Source: Paenibacillus silvestris (GTDB lineage: Bacteria; Bacillota; Bacilli; Paenibacillales; NBRC-103111). From it: 64,000 bases of DNA. Location: assembly GCF_009882985.1 (NCBI RefSeq), contig NZ_WTUZ01000015.1, forward strand, positions 139,117 to 203,116, given 5' to 3'. Positions 8,559-17,439 of this stretch are shown piece by piece. Position numbers and translations under genes: made by a program. Below the pieces are notes generated by a model. It did no database searches. It was not told where the DNA came from and saw nothing but the letters and a program-made list of their open reading frames with translations. Every line of letters starts with the position of its first letter. Position 1 is the first letter of the stretch.

Positions 8559-9599
8559 ATGTACCGCATACTCATTGTCGATGACGAACCGATGATACGC
8601 AAAGGCTTACAAAAACTAGTTGAACAATCGGAGCTGCCGATCGAAAGCCTGCGAACGGCTGAGAATGGTGTTGTCGCGCTGCAGCGGATTCAAGAGGATC
8701 GACCTGACTTTCTATTTACGGATATTCGTATGCCCAAAATGGACGGCTTGGAACTATGTGCCCGCGTTGCCGAAATGGATGCGGACATCCAGGTTGTCGT
8801 TATTTCCGGTTATAGCGATTTTGAATATGCCCAGAAATGTGTTTCTTATGGTGTTAAAGAGTATTTGCTGAAACCTGTGAATATCAAAGGTTTTCAGAAT
8901 GTGTTAGAGAAGCTGATCCGTACCAAGTCCAAAGTAAGTTCCGAGTCTTTCGTGGCCGTAACGAAGCTGGAACAGTGGGCAAGCCGCATGGAGCATGCGG
9001 TGTGGATGCTGCATCAAGCGGAATTAAACAGTTTGCTCGAAGAAATTTATACAGAGCTTAAAGATTATAAGCTGAAGCTGAATCGGCTTCTCGATATTTT
9101 GCAGGAAATTCATACGCTGCTGCATCAACGTTTGAATGTGCGTGATGTTTATCTCATGCAAGGCGAGCTTGCCTTAACCGGCGCTGCCAGCGAAGAGGAA
9201 GCTTGGCTCCGATTCACCAATGCGGTTTATGGGCACTTGGATGAGCTGAGACATAAGCGGAAAGGGAAACTGAAAGATCCTGTGGAGGTAGCGAAACAGT
9301 ACATAGAGTCGCACCTTGCAGAGGAGGTTTCCTTAGAGGAAGTGGCGGAATTCATTGGACTCAACCCTTCGTATTTTAGCCAATTGTTCAAGCAAAGCAC
9401 ATCGGAGACGTTCGTACAGTACCGCACACGCAGACGCATGGAGAAAGCGAAGAAGTTGCTGGAGCAGCCGCAGTGGCGCATCACCGATATTTCAGGAGAA
9501 GTCGGATACGCTGACCACCCGCATTTTACGAAAACGTTCAAGAAGTATGAAGGCTGTCTGCCTTCCGAGTATCGTCAGCAGATGGGGATTCGTACATGA
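8559..9599 (+). CDS. AraC-type response regulator (YesN family), sugar module 1
   Basis: Receiver domain at residues 1-120 with D8/D9, phospho-accepting D55 (FLFTDIRMPKMDG), and K near 105 (YLLKPVN). A helical linker follows, then a C-terminal AraC double helix-turn-helix (about 245-345) containing LNPSYFSQLFKQ and the second-helix signature ITDISGEVGYADHPHFTKTF. I start at the ATG at 8559, which has AAGGGAG 9 nt upstream; the reading frame extends further up without a site. The kinase gene overlaps its stop (ATGA), so it very likely controls transcription of module 1 and perhaps the lyase genes. Confidence 0.94.
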   Translation: MYRILIVDDEPMIRKGLQKLVEQSELPIESLRTAENGVVALQRIQEDRPDFLFTDIRMPKMDGLELCARVAEMDADIQVVVISGYSDFEYAQKCVSYGVKEYLLKPVNIKGFQNVLEKLIRTKSKVSSESFVAVTKLEQWASRMEHAVWMLHQAELNSLLEEIYTELKDYKLKLNRLLDILQEIHTLLHQRLNVRDVYLMQGELALTGAASEEEAWLRFTNAVYGHLDELRHKRKGKLKDPVEVAKQYIESHLAEEVSLEEVAEFIGLNPSYFSQLFKQSTSETFVQYRTRRRMEKAKKLLEQPQWRITDISGEVGYADHPHFTKTFKKYEGCLPSEYRQQMGIRT

Positions 9600-11443
9600 G
9601 AGGCAAGACGCTGTCACGGCAAATTTTTTCCAACTTTCTAATCGTCATTGTGCTCTCCCTCGTATCGGTTGGAGCTTTCTCCTATGTCCAGTCTTCCAGG
9701 GCGCTGGATGGCCAAGTGAAGCAGTATATGGAGCAGATGATCGACAGCGCCAACTATCAGACAGATAGTTATTTGCAGGCTTATGAGCTCTTGAGCAACG
9801 CGTTTTCATCTAATTCGGATGTGCGGGCGTTCATGGAGATCAAGCCGGATGATTCGTACGAGTACTATGTTTACAGCGAAAAAATCAAGGAATTTGCACG
9901 TATTTCGGTGGTTTCCGTTGTTACCTTATATAAGCAGTTGAATATGATTTATGCGGTTGGCCAGCATGGGCGTTCAGTCATCTATGAAAATCAGAATTTG
10001 CTTAACTTCGATCCCGTATTGGTGAAAGAAAAGTATGATTATTTGATGAAAATGACGCCGGTTGACGGCAAAATTTCGCTGCTCAATATGAGCATACGCG
10101 AAGTTGATCAGGGCTCTGTTGTAACGATGGCACGTAAAGTAAGAGGGCCTTCTTACGGAGATGCCAATCGCGGGGTCGTCGCAATCGAGATCAAGCTGGA
10201 TGAGCTGGCGAAGACGTGGGATCGGGTGAGTCTGGGGAAAAAGGGTTTCTTCTTCATCATCGATGACGCCGGAAACTACATTTACCCTCGTTCTATGAGT
10301 GAGCGCAAGCCGCAGGATGATCTGGCATCGCACGTGCTGGCAAGCGGTAACCAGACGTTCCTCTACAAGTATGAAGGTGAGGAGCGCATGTTTGTATCGC
10401 GCAAATCCGGTTACTCCGATTGGAATCTGGTGGCATCCATGCCTGTTGACGAGCTGAGGCGTCCGGCTAACACCATTCGAACAACAACGATCAGTGTAGG
10501 ATTGATTACACTGGCAATTGCGTTATGGCTGGCCTCCCGTTTCGGGCGATCCATTATTGCGCCGATTCGTTGGCTGAAGGACAGTATGAGAGAAACAGAA
10601 AAAGGAAATTGGCAGTACATCGATGAATCAGGCCGTACGGACGAGATTGGCGGACTTATTCACAGCTACAACCTGATGGTGACGCGCCTTTCCGATATGA
10701 TTGAGCGGGTGTACGAGGCGGAGCTCAATCAGCAGAAAAACGCTTTGGAGTTAGGGGAAACGAAGCTGGAGCGTCAGAGGGCTGAATACCAATCGCTGCA
10801 GCTGCAAATTAATCCCCACTTTTTATACAACACGCTCGAAACGATTAACTGTTATGCCATTGTTCAGGACTCGACCGAAATAACTGAAATGGTGGAAGCC
10901 ATGGCGTTCATGCTCCGTTACTCGGTGCAGACCAATTTGGAAGAAATTACAGTAGCTAACGAGTTGAACCATGTTCGCAACTACATGATTGTTTTACAGC
11001 ATAGGACGGGTAAAGAGTTTGAAATTGAAGTGGCAATCCCGCCAAACCTGCTGCTGGAGAAAATGGTTCGGCTAACGCTGCAGCCACTGATTGAAAATAT
11101 TTTTCAGCATGCTTTTCCGGATGGCGTGGAGCCGCATCACTTTATCCGCATTAATGCCAAGAAGGAAAACGGCTTATTTCAGGTTTTTGTGGAGGACAAT
11201 GGCATTGGAATGAAGCCGGAGCGGCTTGAAGAACTGCGCAAGAAGCTGGAGCAGAATCGTTTGGCGGAGCCGGAAGAGGGCGGTTCGCCTCGGCGTGGCG
11301 GCATTGGGCTCATGAACGTGCATCGGCGTATTCAGATGGTATTCGGCGAGGCCTACGGGCTGTCGATCGACAGCGAGTGGGAGTGCGGAACGTGCCTGAC
11401 GATGACCATGCCAGAGACGGCTCGTCCAAGGATGCGGAGCTGA
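9596..11443 (+). CDS. Sensor histidine kinase (YesM family), sugar module 1
   Basis: 615-aa membrane kinase: helix 1 at about 13-32, a large extracytoplasmic dCache-like sensor (33-290), helix 2 at about 297-316, HAMP (317-370), then the His_kinase motif INPHFLYNTLETIN with the phospho-His near residue 406. The HATPase domain follows with DNGIGM and RGGIGLMNVHRRI. It starts within the stop of the regulator gene (ATGA overlap). By family it senses an extracellular glycan or the loaded lipoprotein and phosphorylates the AraC-type partner. Confidence 0.94.
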   Translation: MRGKTLSRQIFSNFLIVIVLSLVSVGAFSYVQSSRALDGQVKQYMEQMIDSANYQTDSYLQAYELLSNAFSSNSDVRAFMEIKPDDSYEYYVYSEKIKEFARISVVSVVTLYKQLNMIYAVGQHGRSVIYENQNLLNFDPVLVKEKYDYLMKMTPVDGKISLLNMSIREVDQGSVVTMARKVRGPSYGDANRGVVAIEIKLDELAKTWDRVSLGKKGFFFIIDDAGNYIYPRSMSERKPQDDLASHVLASGNQTFLYKYEGEERMFVSRKSGYSDWNLVASMPVDELRRPANTIRTTTISVGLITLAIALWLASRFGRSIIAPIRWLKDSMRETEKGNWQYIDESGRTDEIGGLIHSYNLMVTRLSDMIERVYEAELNQQKNALELGETKLERQRAEYQSLQLQINPHFLYNTLETINCYAIVQDSTEITEMVEAMAFMLRYSVQTNLEEITVANELNHVRNYMIVLQHRTGKEFEIEVAIPPNLLLEKMVRLTLQPLIENIFQHAFPDGVEPHHFIRINAKKENGLFQVFVEDNGIGMKPERLEELRKKLEQNRLAEPEEGGSPRRGGIGLMNVHRRIQMVFGEAYGLSIDSEWECGTCLTMTMPETARPRMRS

Positions 11444-11576
11444 GGGGCAGGGTAGGAGATGGCGAAGCTGTACTGGCGGGGTAGAGGAGGAACGCCTGGA
11501 GAACGCTTGAGTCACGTTGCCAATCCCGCCAAGCACCCAAGCAGCCCAAGCACCCCTTACCTCTACCCATCTACGC

Positions 11577-11760
11577 TAACGGACAGAGATGACCTTAATC
11601 GGATCAAAAGTCTATCTCCAACAATTTTAACGGACACAGTAGTCCTTATTGGCTTGATATGAGGGCATTTCTATGCTCTGAGGTGGGAATAGAGTCACTC
11701 ATGTCCGTTAGCCTTCGAAAAGAAGCAAATAGACTCATTTAACGTTCCTCGAGTCCGTTA
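11577..11760. repeat. Four-unit symmetrical intergenic element (unit class TAACGGACAYAGTAGTCCTT)
   Basis: Units lie at 11577-11599 and 11628-11650 (forward) and at 11688-11710 and 11738-11760 (reverse). The two forward units start 51 bp apart and the two reverse units end 50 bp apart. The element is symmetrical about 11668.5. The fourth unit keeps the GTCCGTTA arm, while the match to the far end (AATAGACTCA) is displaced upstream, as if about 10 bp were inserted. The AGTCCTTATT end of the forward unit resembles the end of the GGGAACTA class found at three other loci here. The rest of the gap 11444-11889 shows nothing else I can name apart from the ribosome binding site of the next gene. Confidence 0.8.
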
Positions 11761-11889
11761 CACGCATCGGATGGCTAGTCGCTAAGGCGTACGATGAAAA
11801 TTATCGTTGGTAAACGGGGAATAGAAGTCGCTAGAGGCTCTTATTCTCTCATTCATATATATCTTAAACAACACATGGGAGGAATTCAT

Positions 11890-12657
11890 ATGAACATCAA
11901 CTTAACGGGGAAAATTGCACTGGTAACAGGATCCAACGCGGGGATTGGACGCGCCATCGCACTGGCTTTGGCAAGCAATGGAGCAAAGGTTGGCGTAAAC
12001 TGCCTGAACAACGTGGCACAAGGGCAAGAAGTTGTCGCAGAGATTCAAGCGGCAGGCGGCGAAGCCGTGTTAGTGCAAGCGGATGTGACTAGTATCGAGC
12101 AGATCGATAGACTCGTTAGTGAAGTGGAGCAGGCACTAGGTGGAACGATTGATATTTTAGTCAACAATGCTGGTCATCTGGTACAGCGTGTAGCGAATTC
12201 TGAAATGTTTGAAGAGATGTATGACCGCATTATGGACGTTAACTTGAAAAGCACAGTGTTCATGTGCAAAAGAGTGTTAGCCGGCATGAAAGCCAAAGGT
12301 TACGGCCGTATCGTCAACATGACATCTGTTGCTGCACATAACGGCGGCGGGCCAGGATCGAGCGTTTATGCAGCGAGCAAAGCAGCCGTACTCACGTACT
12401 CCAAAGGCTTGGCCAAAGAAGTTGCAGCAAGCGGCATTACTGTAAATAACGTATCCCCGGGCTTTATTGGTAACACCATGTTCCATGCGACATTTACAAC
12501 AGACGCAGCTCGCACAGCGACCATTACTGGCATTCCGCTTCAGCGGGAAGGAACACCTGATGATGTAGCTGGCGCCGTGCTTTACCTTGCTTCCAATTTG
12601 GCTTCTTATGTAACAGGAGAAACGATTGAAATCAACGGCGGGATGATGATGCGATGA
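11890..12657 (+). CDS. SDR-family oxidoreductase (KduD/FabG-like)
   Basis: NAD(P)-dependent short-chain dehydrogenase of 255 aa, cytoplasmic. It has the cofactor motif TGSNAGIG (residues 14-21), NNAG (92-95), catalytic Tyr160 and Lys164 in YAASK, and the C-terminal INGGMMM. The ATG at 11890 has GGGAGG 9 nt upstream; codons further up lack a site. The next gene, a heparinase-like lyase, overlaps its stop (ATGA). In polysaccharide-lyase clusters such enzymes reduce the 4-deoxy-5-keto-uronates released by lyases (the KduD or DehR step toward 2-keto-3-deoxygluconate). That role is inferred from context; the fold alone does not fix the substrate. Confidence 0.88.
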   Translation: MNINLTGKIALVTGSNAGIGRAIALALASNGAKVGVNCLNNVAQGQEVVAEIQAAGGEAVLVQADVTSIEQIDRLVSEVEQALGGTIDILVNNAGHLVQRVANSEMFEEMYDRIMDVNLKSTVFMCKRVLAGMKAKGYGRIVNMTSVAAHNGGGPGSSVYAASKAAVLTYSKGLAKEVAASGITVNNVSPGFIGNTMFHATFTTDAARTATITGIPLQREGTPDDVAGAVLYLASNLASYVTGETIEINGGMMMR

Positions 12658-14672
12658 GTACCGCACTGAGATCGGACCGTCTAGCACAACGATTAAAAGA
12701 GGAAATCGACAAGCTGCAGCAAGCCGGCAGCCTGTCGATTCCTCAAGAACCTGGTGGCTGGTGGCACCAGTATGTTTGCCCACACCATCACACCGAACTG
12801 GCGTTCGATGAGAAGCAAGTAGACGCATCCGAGTTCGCGTGCCCGCACGGATGCATCATTGAAGGCGAAGCTTACCGCGGCGCTTGGCTCGTCTTTAAAC
12901 ATCAGTCGCTGGCGCGCGTCGCTTTGCAGGCAGCGGCTGTCTACGCAGCGCTCGGCGAGGCTTCCTACGCCCAGCTTAGCAAAAAACTGCTCGTCGAATA
13001 CGCCGAGCAGTTCCCGCTCTACCCCGTGCATCCAGAAGCGCAAAGCTGGATGCTGAAAGGGCGCGCTTTCCATCAAGCGCTCACGGAGGCGATCTGGTCC
13101 ACAACGCTGATTCGCGCTTACTTGTTACTCCGCGATAAAGGCGTTGTGTTCGATGCGAAGGAGCAGGCGGCTATCGACGTCTTCCTAGGATTGCTTGCCG
13201 AGAGCATGGAAGAATACCGGCACATTCTCATTCATGAGCGGAACAATGCGGAGAACAATTACACCGCTTGGCTTAACGCATCATTGTCTTGCGTCTACGC
13301 CGCACGCGGCGAACAAGCGGCGCTGGAAGCGCTGATTGAAGGCCAAGGCGGCTTCAAGCACCATCTGTCGATCGGCGTGAAACCCGATCAGTTCGAATTC
13401 GAAGGAAGCACGTATTACCACGTATTCGTGCTTCGAGCGTACTTGATCGCTGCGGAGATGGCGCAGCGTTTCGGTATAGACCTCTACGCCGCCAGTGGCG
13501 CAGACGGCCAATCCATGCGCGGCATGCTGGAGGCGCTCGCCGAGCTGGCCGACGACCAGGGCGCGCTGCCTGCCCTGCATGACGGGCCGCTCTCGCGTGC
13601 TCCCTATGCCCGCGAGATCGCTGAGATCGCGGAGCAGGGGCTCGCGATCTACGGCATTGCCGGCCTCGCACCGGTACTGCGCGAAGCATACCGGCAGCTT
13701 GGCGCTGCCGGCGGAGAGCAGCTCGAGGCGCTGCTCTATGGCGCGAATGACCGCGCGCAGGTTCCAGCGGCGGCGCGTGCTTCAAGGCTCTGGCCGGATG
13801 CCGGATTCGTCATCGGCCGAGTGCCGGGGAACCCGCTGTCGTTCCTCGCCGATTTCGGCGAGCATGGTGGTTCCCACGGCCACTACGACAAGCTGCATCT
13901 GACATTGATGCATCCTGCGCAAACGCTTACGCCCGATTTTGGCATGGTGCCTTACGGCTCGCCTATGCGGAAATCGTGGTTTGCCGAAACCGCCAGCCAC
14001 AACACAGTGTCGCTGGACGGCCTGTCGCAAGCGCCGCATGAAGGGCGCTGCGTTCGCTATGAGACGGCTGGTGACGGGAAGTCCGTCTATGCCTGGCTGG
14101 AATCCACTGGAGCCTATGAAGGCAGCACGATGAATCGGCATTTGCTGCTCACGGGCGAGTGGCTGCTGGATTGGTTCCAGGTTGAGCTTGCCGATGAGGC
14201 GCGAAGCATCGAATGGTGGATGCATCCCGCTGTTCAGCCTTTTACAGGATCGCTTGAAGAACGGGACGAGGTTTACACGCTTCGGATTCAAGAGAAAGAT
14301 GGCTCCGCTTCCGTGGTAGCTGAACAGAAGCTGCCGATCATTGGCGAGCTGGTGCCGGATGACGGCCAGATGCAGTTGTCTTATGTGCTCGGGGATGACT
14401 CCGCCGTGTACCATGCGGCATTAGTAGAGAGCGGCGACGAAGTACTGGCAGTACATACGCCAGGAGACTCTGTCGACCCAAGTCAGCCGCTTACGGCAGT
14501 TTTGCATCGTCGCAGTGACCGCCAAGCGGATTTCATCCACGTTTACCGGGCAGGAAGCAGAGCTGAGCTTACACGCATTTCCGCACAGGAAATCGAGGTT
14601 TCGATACCAGGTCAAGCGGGAAGCGCAGTGCGCATTCAATTAACGCAAGATAAAGGTCTAATTTTTATATAG
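12654..14672 (+). CDS. Heparinase II/III-like polysaccharide lyase (672 aa)
   Basis: The protein has an (alpha/alpha) toroid N-terminal half and a heparinase II/III-type beta-sandwich. Likely catalytic-site elements are NNAENNY (Asn197 onward), GSTYYH (Tyr254, Tyr255 and His256) and HGGSHGHYDK (His404, His408 and His410). Similar motifs occur in PL12, PL15, PL17 and PL21 lyases, which cleave uronic-acid polymers by beta-elimination. There is no signal peptide, so it probably acts in the cytoplasm on imported oligosaccharides. The start overlaps the SDR stop. GC content is high in the middle (about 13480-13860) compared with neighbouring genes. The substrate (alginate, heparin-like, ulvan-like or other) cannot be read from sequence. 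Confidence 0.87.
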   Translation: MSTALRSDRLAQRLKEEIDKLQQAGSLSIPQEPGGWWHQYVCPHHHTELAFDEKQVDASEFACPHGCIIEGEAYRGAWLVFKHQSLARVALQAAAVYAALGEASYAQLSKKLLVEYAEQFPLYPVHPEAQSWMLKGRAFHQALTEAIWSTTLIRAYLLLRDKGVVFDAKEQAAIDVFLGLLAESMEEYRHILIHERNNAENNYTAWLNASLSCVYAARGEQAALEALIEGQGGFKHHLSIGVKPDQFEFEGSTYYHVFVLRAYLIAAEMAQRFGIDLYAASGADGQSMRGMLEALAELADDQGALPALHDGPLSRAPYAREIAEIAEQGLAIYGIAGLAPVLREAYRQLGAAGGEQLEALLYGANDRAQVPAAARASRLWPDAGFVIGRVPGNPLSFLADFGEHGGSHGHYDKLHLTLMHPAQTLTPDFGMVPYGSPMRKSWFAETASHNTVSLDGLSQAPHEGRCVRYETAGDGKSVYAWLESTGAYEGSTMNRHLLLTGEWLLDWFQVELADEARSIEWWMHPAVQPFTGSLEERDEVYTLRIQEKDGSASVVAEQKLPIIGELVPDDGQMQLSYVLGDDSAVYHAALVESGDEVLAVHTPGDSVDPSQPLTAVLHRRSDRQADFIHVYRAGSRAELTRISAQEIEVSIPGQAGSAVRIQLTQDKGLIFI

Positions 14673-14690
14673 AAGAAGGGAGAATCGATT

Positions 14691-16994
14691 ATGACAACCC
14701 TGTCGCCATTATATGAACCGCAGAGCGGCGTATTAACTGTACAATACGAACCGAATGAGCAAACTACCTTGCTAGAGAACCCTCCGCGGTTCACATGGAT
14801 TCCGGCTCAACTGGAGAATGACCGTTATGTGCTGCAAATATCGCAGTCGGACGTATTTTCCGAGGCAGATACCCAAACGATCAAGCCGATTCCCTATAAT
14901 TTATATACACCGGATGATGCCTTTCAAGCAGGAACTTACTTCTGGAGGTACGCACTCCTTCAAGAGAATGGCGAACAGACGGCATGGAGTAAGGTGAGAA
15001 GCTTTGAGGTAGGAGCTGACTTGCCGGAAACACCGCTGCCTAGCCGTGAGCGCCGTTACGCCGAAGCCTCTCTGCAGCACCCTAGATTATGGCTCCAATC
15101 CGCTGAGGTTGAGGCCTTCCGAAGAGAGCAGGAAGCTGATCCGGCATATAGCGGTTTCGATGTCTTTTATGAGAAGTCGGCTAAGCCGTGGATGGATCGC
15201 GAGCTCATCGCGGAGCCGCTGCCGTATCCGGGCAACAAGCGTGTTGCCAAGCTGTGGCGTCAAATGTACATGGATACCCAAGAAGTCCTATATGCGATTC
15301 GTCATTTGGCGGTGGCAGGAACCATTTTGGCGGATGAAGAGATGCTCGACCGCGCCAAAACTTGGCTGATGCACGTCTGCAACTGGGATGTCAACGGCAC
15401 AACCAGCCGTGATTACAATGATGAGGCGTCCTTCCGAATGACCGGAGCTATTGCATGGGGCTACGACTGGCTGCATGGTCGGTTATCGGAGCTCGAGCGG
15501 AAGCTAGTACGTGAGGTTTTGCTTGCTCGCGCACGGCAAATTGCTACGCATGTTATTGATCACTCCAAAATTCATCACGTGCCTTTTGACAGTCACGCCG
15601 TTCGTTCGCTTTCGAGTGTGCTGGTGCCGAGCTGCATTGCCTTGTTAGAGGAAGAGCCGGAAGCGCGTGAATGGCTGGATTATACTCTTGAATACTATGC
15701 GTGCATCTACTCCCCTTGGGGTGGGCCGGATGGAGGCTGGGCGGAAGGTCCGATGTATTGGACGACTGGGATGGCCTTTGTGACGGAAGCGATGAATTTG
15801 CTGAAAAAATATACAGGCATTAACTTCTATAAACGGCCGTTTTTTACGAAAACCGGTGATTTCCCGCTATATGCATTCAGCCCGGATACGCTTCGCGCAA
15901 GCTTTGGCGACCAATCTACGCTGGGTGATCCCGTTAGCCTGAAAACAGGATTTAACATCCGTCAGTTCGCGGGTGTGACCGGGAATGGCCTGTATCAGTG
16001 GTATTTTGAGCGGGTACGTGAGACGGATACCGATTCCGAAATGAAGTTTTACAACTACGGCTGGTGGGATTTCCGCTTTGACGAAATGGTTTTCCGTCAC
16101 GACTATCCAGGGGTGGAAGCCGTCGTTCCAACGGATGCGAATATCGAGCAGGTAAAATGGTTCCGCGACATCGGTTGGGTCGCTTTCCACTCGAATATGG
16201 CGGATCCTGAGCGCCACATCATGCTGCTTACGAAGAGCAGCAAATATGGTTCTGTCAGCCATAGTCATGGCGATCAGAATGGGTTCTTGCTGCACGCGTA
16301 TGGCGAACCGTTAGCTATTGAGAGCGGCTATTACGTGGCGTTCAGCTCCACGATGCATATGAACTGGCGCCGGCAGACGCGTTCGACGAACAATATTTTG
16401 ATCGATGGGCTTGGTCAATATGCCGAGAAAAACAAAGTGCTCAACATGGCAGCGAATGGGTTCATTGAAGTAGCTGAGCAGCGCAAAGGCTATAGCTACT
16501 CCCGCAGCAACGCCACAGCGGCGTATAAGGAGTACGTTCCTTATCTGGACCGCTACGTACGCGAGCTGTACTTCTTCGGGACGTATGTCGTCGTGGTAGA
16601 TCACATCGATCTGGCGCAAACGGGTACCGTGGATTGGCTGTTCCAGACCCTGTACGAGATGAAGCTGAACGGCCAAACCTTCAAAGTCCAAGGCCGCAAA
16701 GCCGATATGGACGGACGTTTCGTCTATTGCTCCTCCGGCGAGCTGGAGCTTACGCAGCATGAAGGCTTCACGGATGTAGACTTGAGCGAGATTGAAGGGT
16801 TGCCGCTGCACTGGCATCTCAAGGCAACGACGAAGCCGGCGCGCAGCCACCGGATCGCTACGCTCCTTGTGCCGATTAAGCATGGCGAGCCAAAGTATGT
16901 GTCCTATTTCATGGACGATCAAGGATTTGACACGCATATTTATTTTACGGAAGATGGCGTCACTCATCGTGTTGAGGTGCCAAAGGCTTACTAG
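14691..16994 (+). CDS. Heparinase II/III-like protein with DUF4962-type N-terminal domain (767 aa)
   Basis: Begins with a fibronectin-like domain (about residues 1-110; ENPPRFTWIPAQ, FQAGTYFWRYAL), the DUF4962 pattern. A helical toroid follows (about 120-430; FDSHAVRSLSSVLVPSC, GGPDGGWAEGPMYW), then a heparinase II-type sandwich with SVSHSHGDQNGFLLHAYGE near residue 525. This layout occurs in PL21 heparinase II and related alginate-active lyases of about the same length. No signal peptide is visible, so cytoplasmic action on imported oligomers is likely. It starts 18 nt after the other lyase, with GAAGGGAG upstream, and is followed by a terminator. It is therefore the last gene of the SDR-lyase-lyase operon. 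Confidence 0.87.
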   Translation: MTTLSPLYEPQSGVLTVQYEPNEQTTLLENPPRFTWIPAQLENDRYVLQISQSDVFSEADTQTIKPIPYNLYTPDDAFQAGTYFWRYALLQENGEQTAWSKVRSFEVGADLPETPLPSRERRYAEASLQHPRLWLQSAEVEAFRREQEADPAYSGFDVFYEKSAKPWMDRELIAEPLPYPGNKRVAKLWRQMYMDTQEVLYAIRHLAVAGTILADEEMLDRAKTWLMHVCNWDVNGTTSRDYNDEASFRMTGAIAWGYDWLHGRLSELERKLVREVLLARARQIATHVIDHSKIHHVPFDSHAVRSLSSVLVPSCIALLEEEPEAREWLDYTLEYYACIYSPWGGPDGGWAEGPMYWTTGMAFVTEAMNLLKKYTGINFYKRPFFTKTGDFPLYAFSPDTLRASFGDQSTLGDPVSLKTGFNIRQFAGVTGNGLYQWYFERVRETDTDSEMKFYNYGWWDFRFDEMVFRHDYPGVEAVVPTDANIEQVKWFRDIGWVAFHSNMADPERHIMLLTKSSKYGSVSHSHGDQNGFLLHAYGEPLAIESGYYVAFSSTMHMNWRRQTRSTNNILIDGLGQYAEKNKVLNMAANGFIEVAEQRKGYSYSRSNATAAYKEYVPYLDRYVRELYFFGTYVVVVDHIDLAQTGTVDWLFQTLYEMKLNGQTFKVQGRKADMDGRFVYCSSGELELTQHEGFTDVDLSEIEGLPLHWHLKATTKPARSHRIATLLVPIKHGEPKYVSYFMDDQGFDTHIYFTEDGVTHRVEVPKAY

Positions 16995-17007
16995 GTTTAT
17001 TTAGATG

Positions 17008-17046
17008 GACTCTCCTATGCTGGCTTGGCGGGAGGGTCTTTTTTAT
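17008..17046 (+). terminator. Rho-independent terminator of the lyase operon
   Basis: Stem GACTCTCC with GGGAGGGTC around a 14-20-nt loop, followed by TTTTTTATTTTC. Confidence 0.85.
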
Positions 17047-17439
17047 TTTCACGTGGCTATCAATAAGTAGCCTAAAATCTCGATGCGCTATGGATTAACG
17101 GTAGATTTTCCAGCTAATTATCTGTGCAGCCACTACTCCCAACTTCTAACCTCCAATATTGTCATACCTAGCCACATCTTACCGCCTCTGCACATCACTA
17201 TCATCAAAAAAACGGGGTATTCTATTGAATGTCGGTGCCTTTGGCAAGCCCTTCACCGCTCTTCCAGCCCTTATCGCAGGCATGATCCAAGCCCTTTCAG
17301 AGGAAGGGGCCAGATAGGCCCACTAACATAAACCTATAAAAAGTAAACATGAATCCTAAAGTTCACACATTGTAAGGGTTGCCAATTTCGAGCGATAATA
17401 AGGGCATCAAGTTCACCAAACAAACGAGGGGGATTCACA
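17047..17439 (+). promoter_or_regulatory. Leader/promoter region of sugar module 2
   Basis: This 393-bp gap holds no gene I can support; an 82-codon open frame at 17083-17331 has no ribosome binding site. It contains a small dyad GGGCCAGATAGGCCCA (17307-17322) that recurs almost exactly near 23898. A possible -10 GATAAT (17394-17399) has no good -35, which fits activator-dependent transcription. GAGGGGG precedes the TTG start at 17440. Confidence 0.45.

Noticed and set aside
17083..17331. 82-codon open frame before the module 2 lipoprotein
   Set aside because: It has no ribosome binding site, an unlikely composition and no recognisable domain; the region looks like leader sequence.
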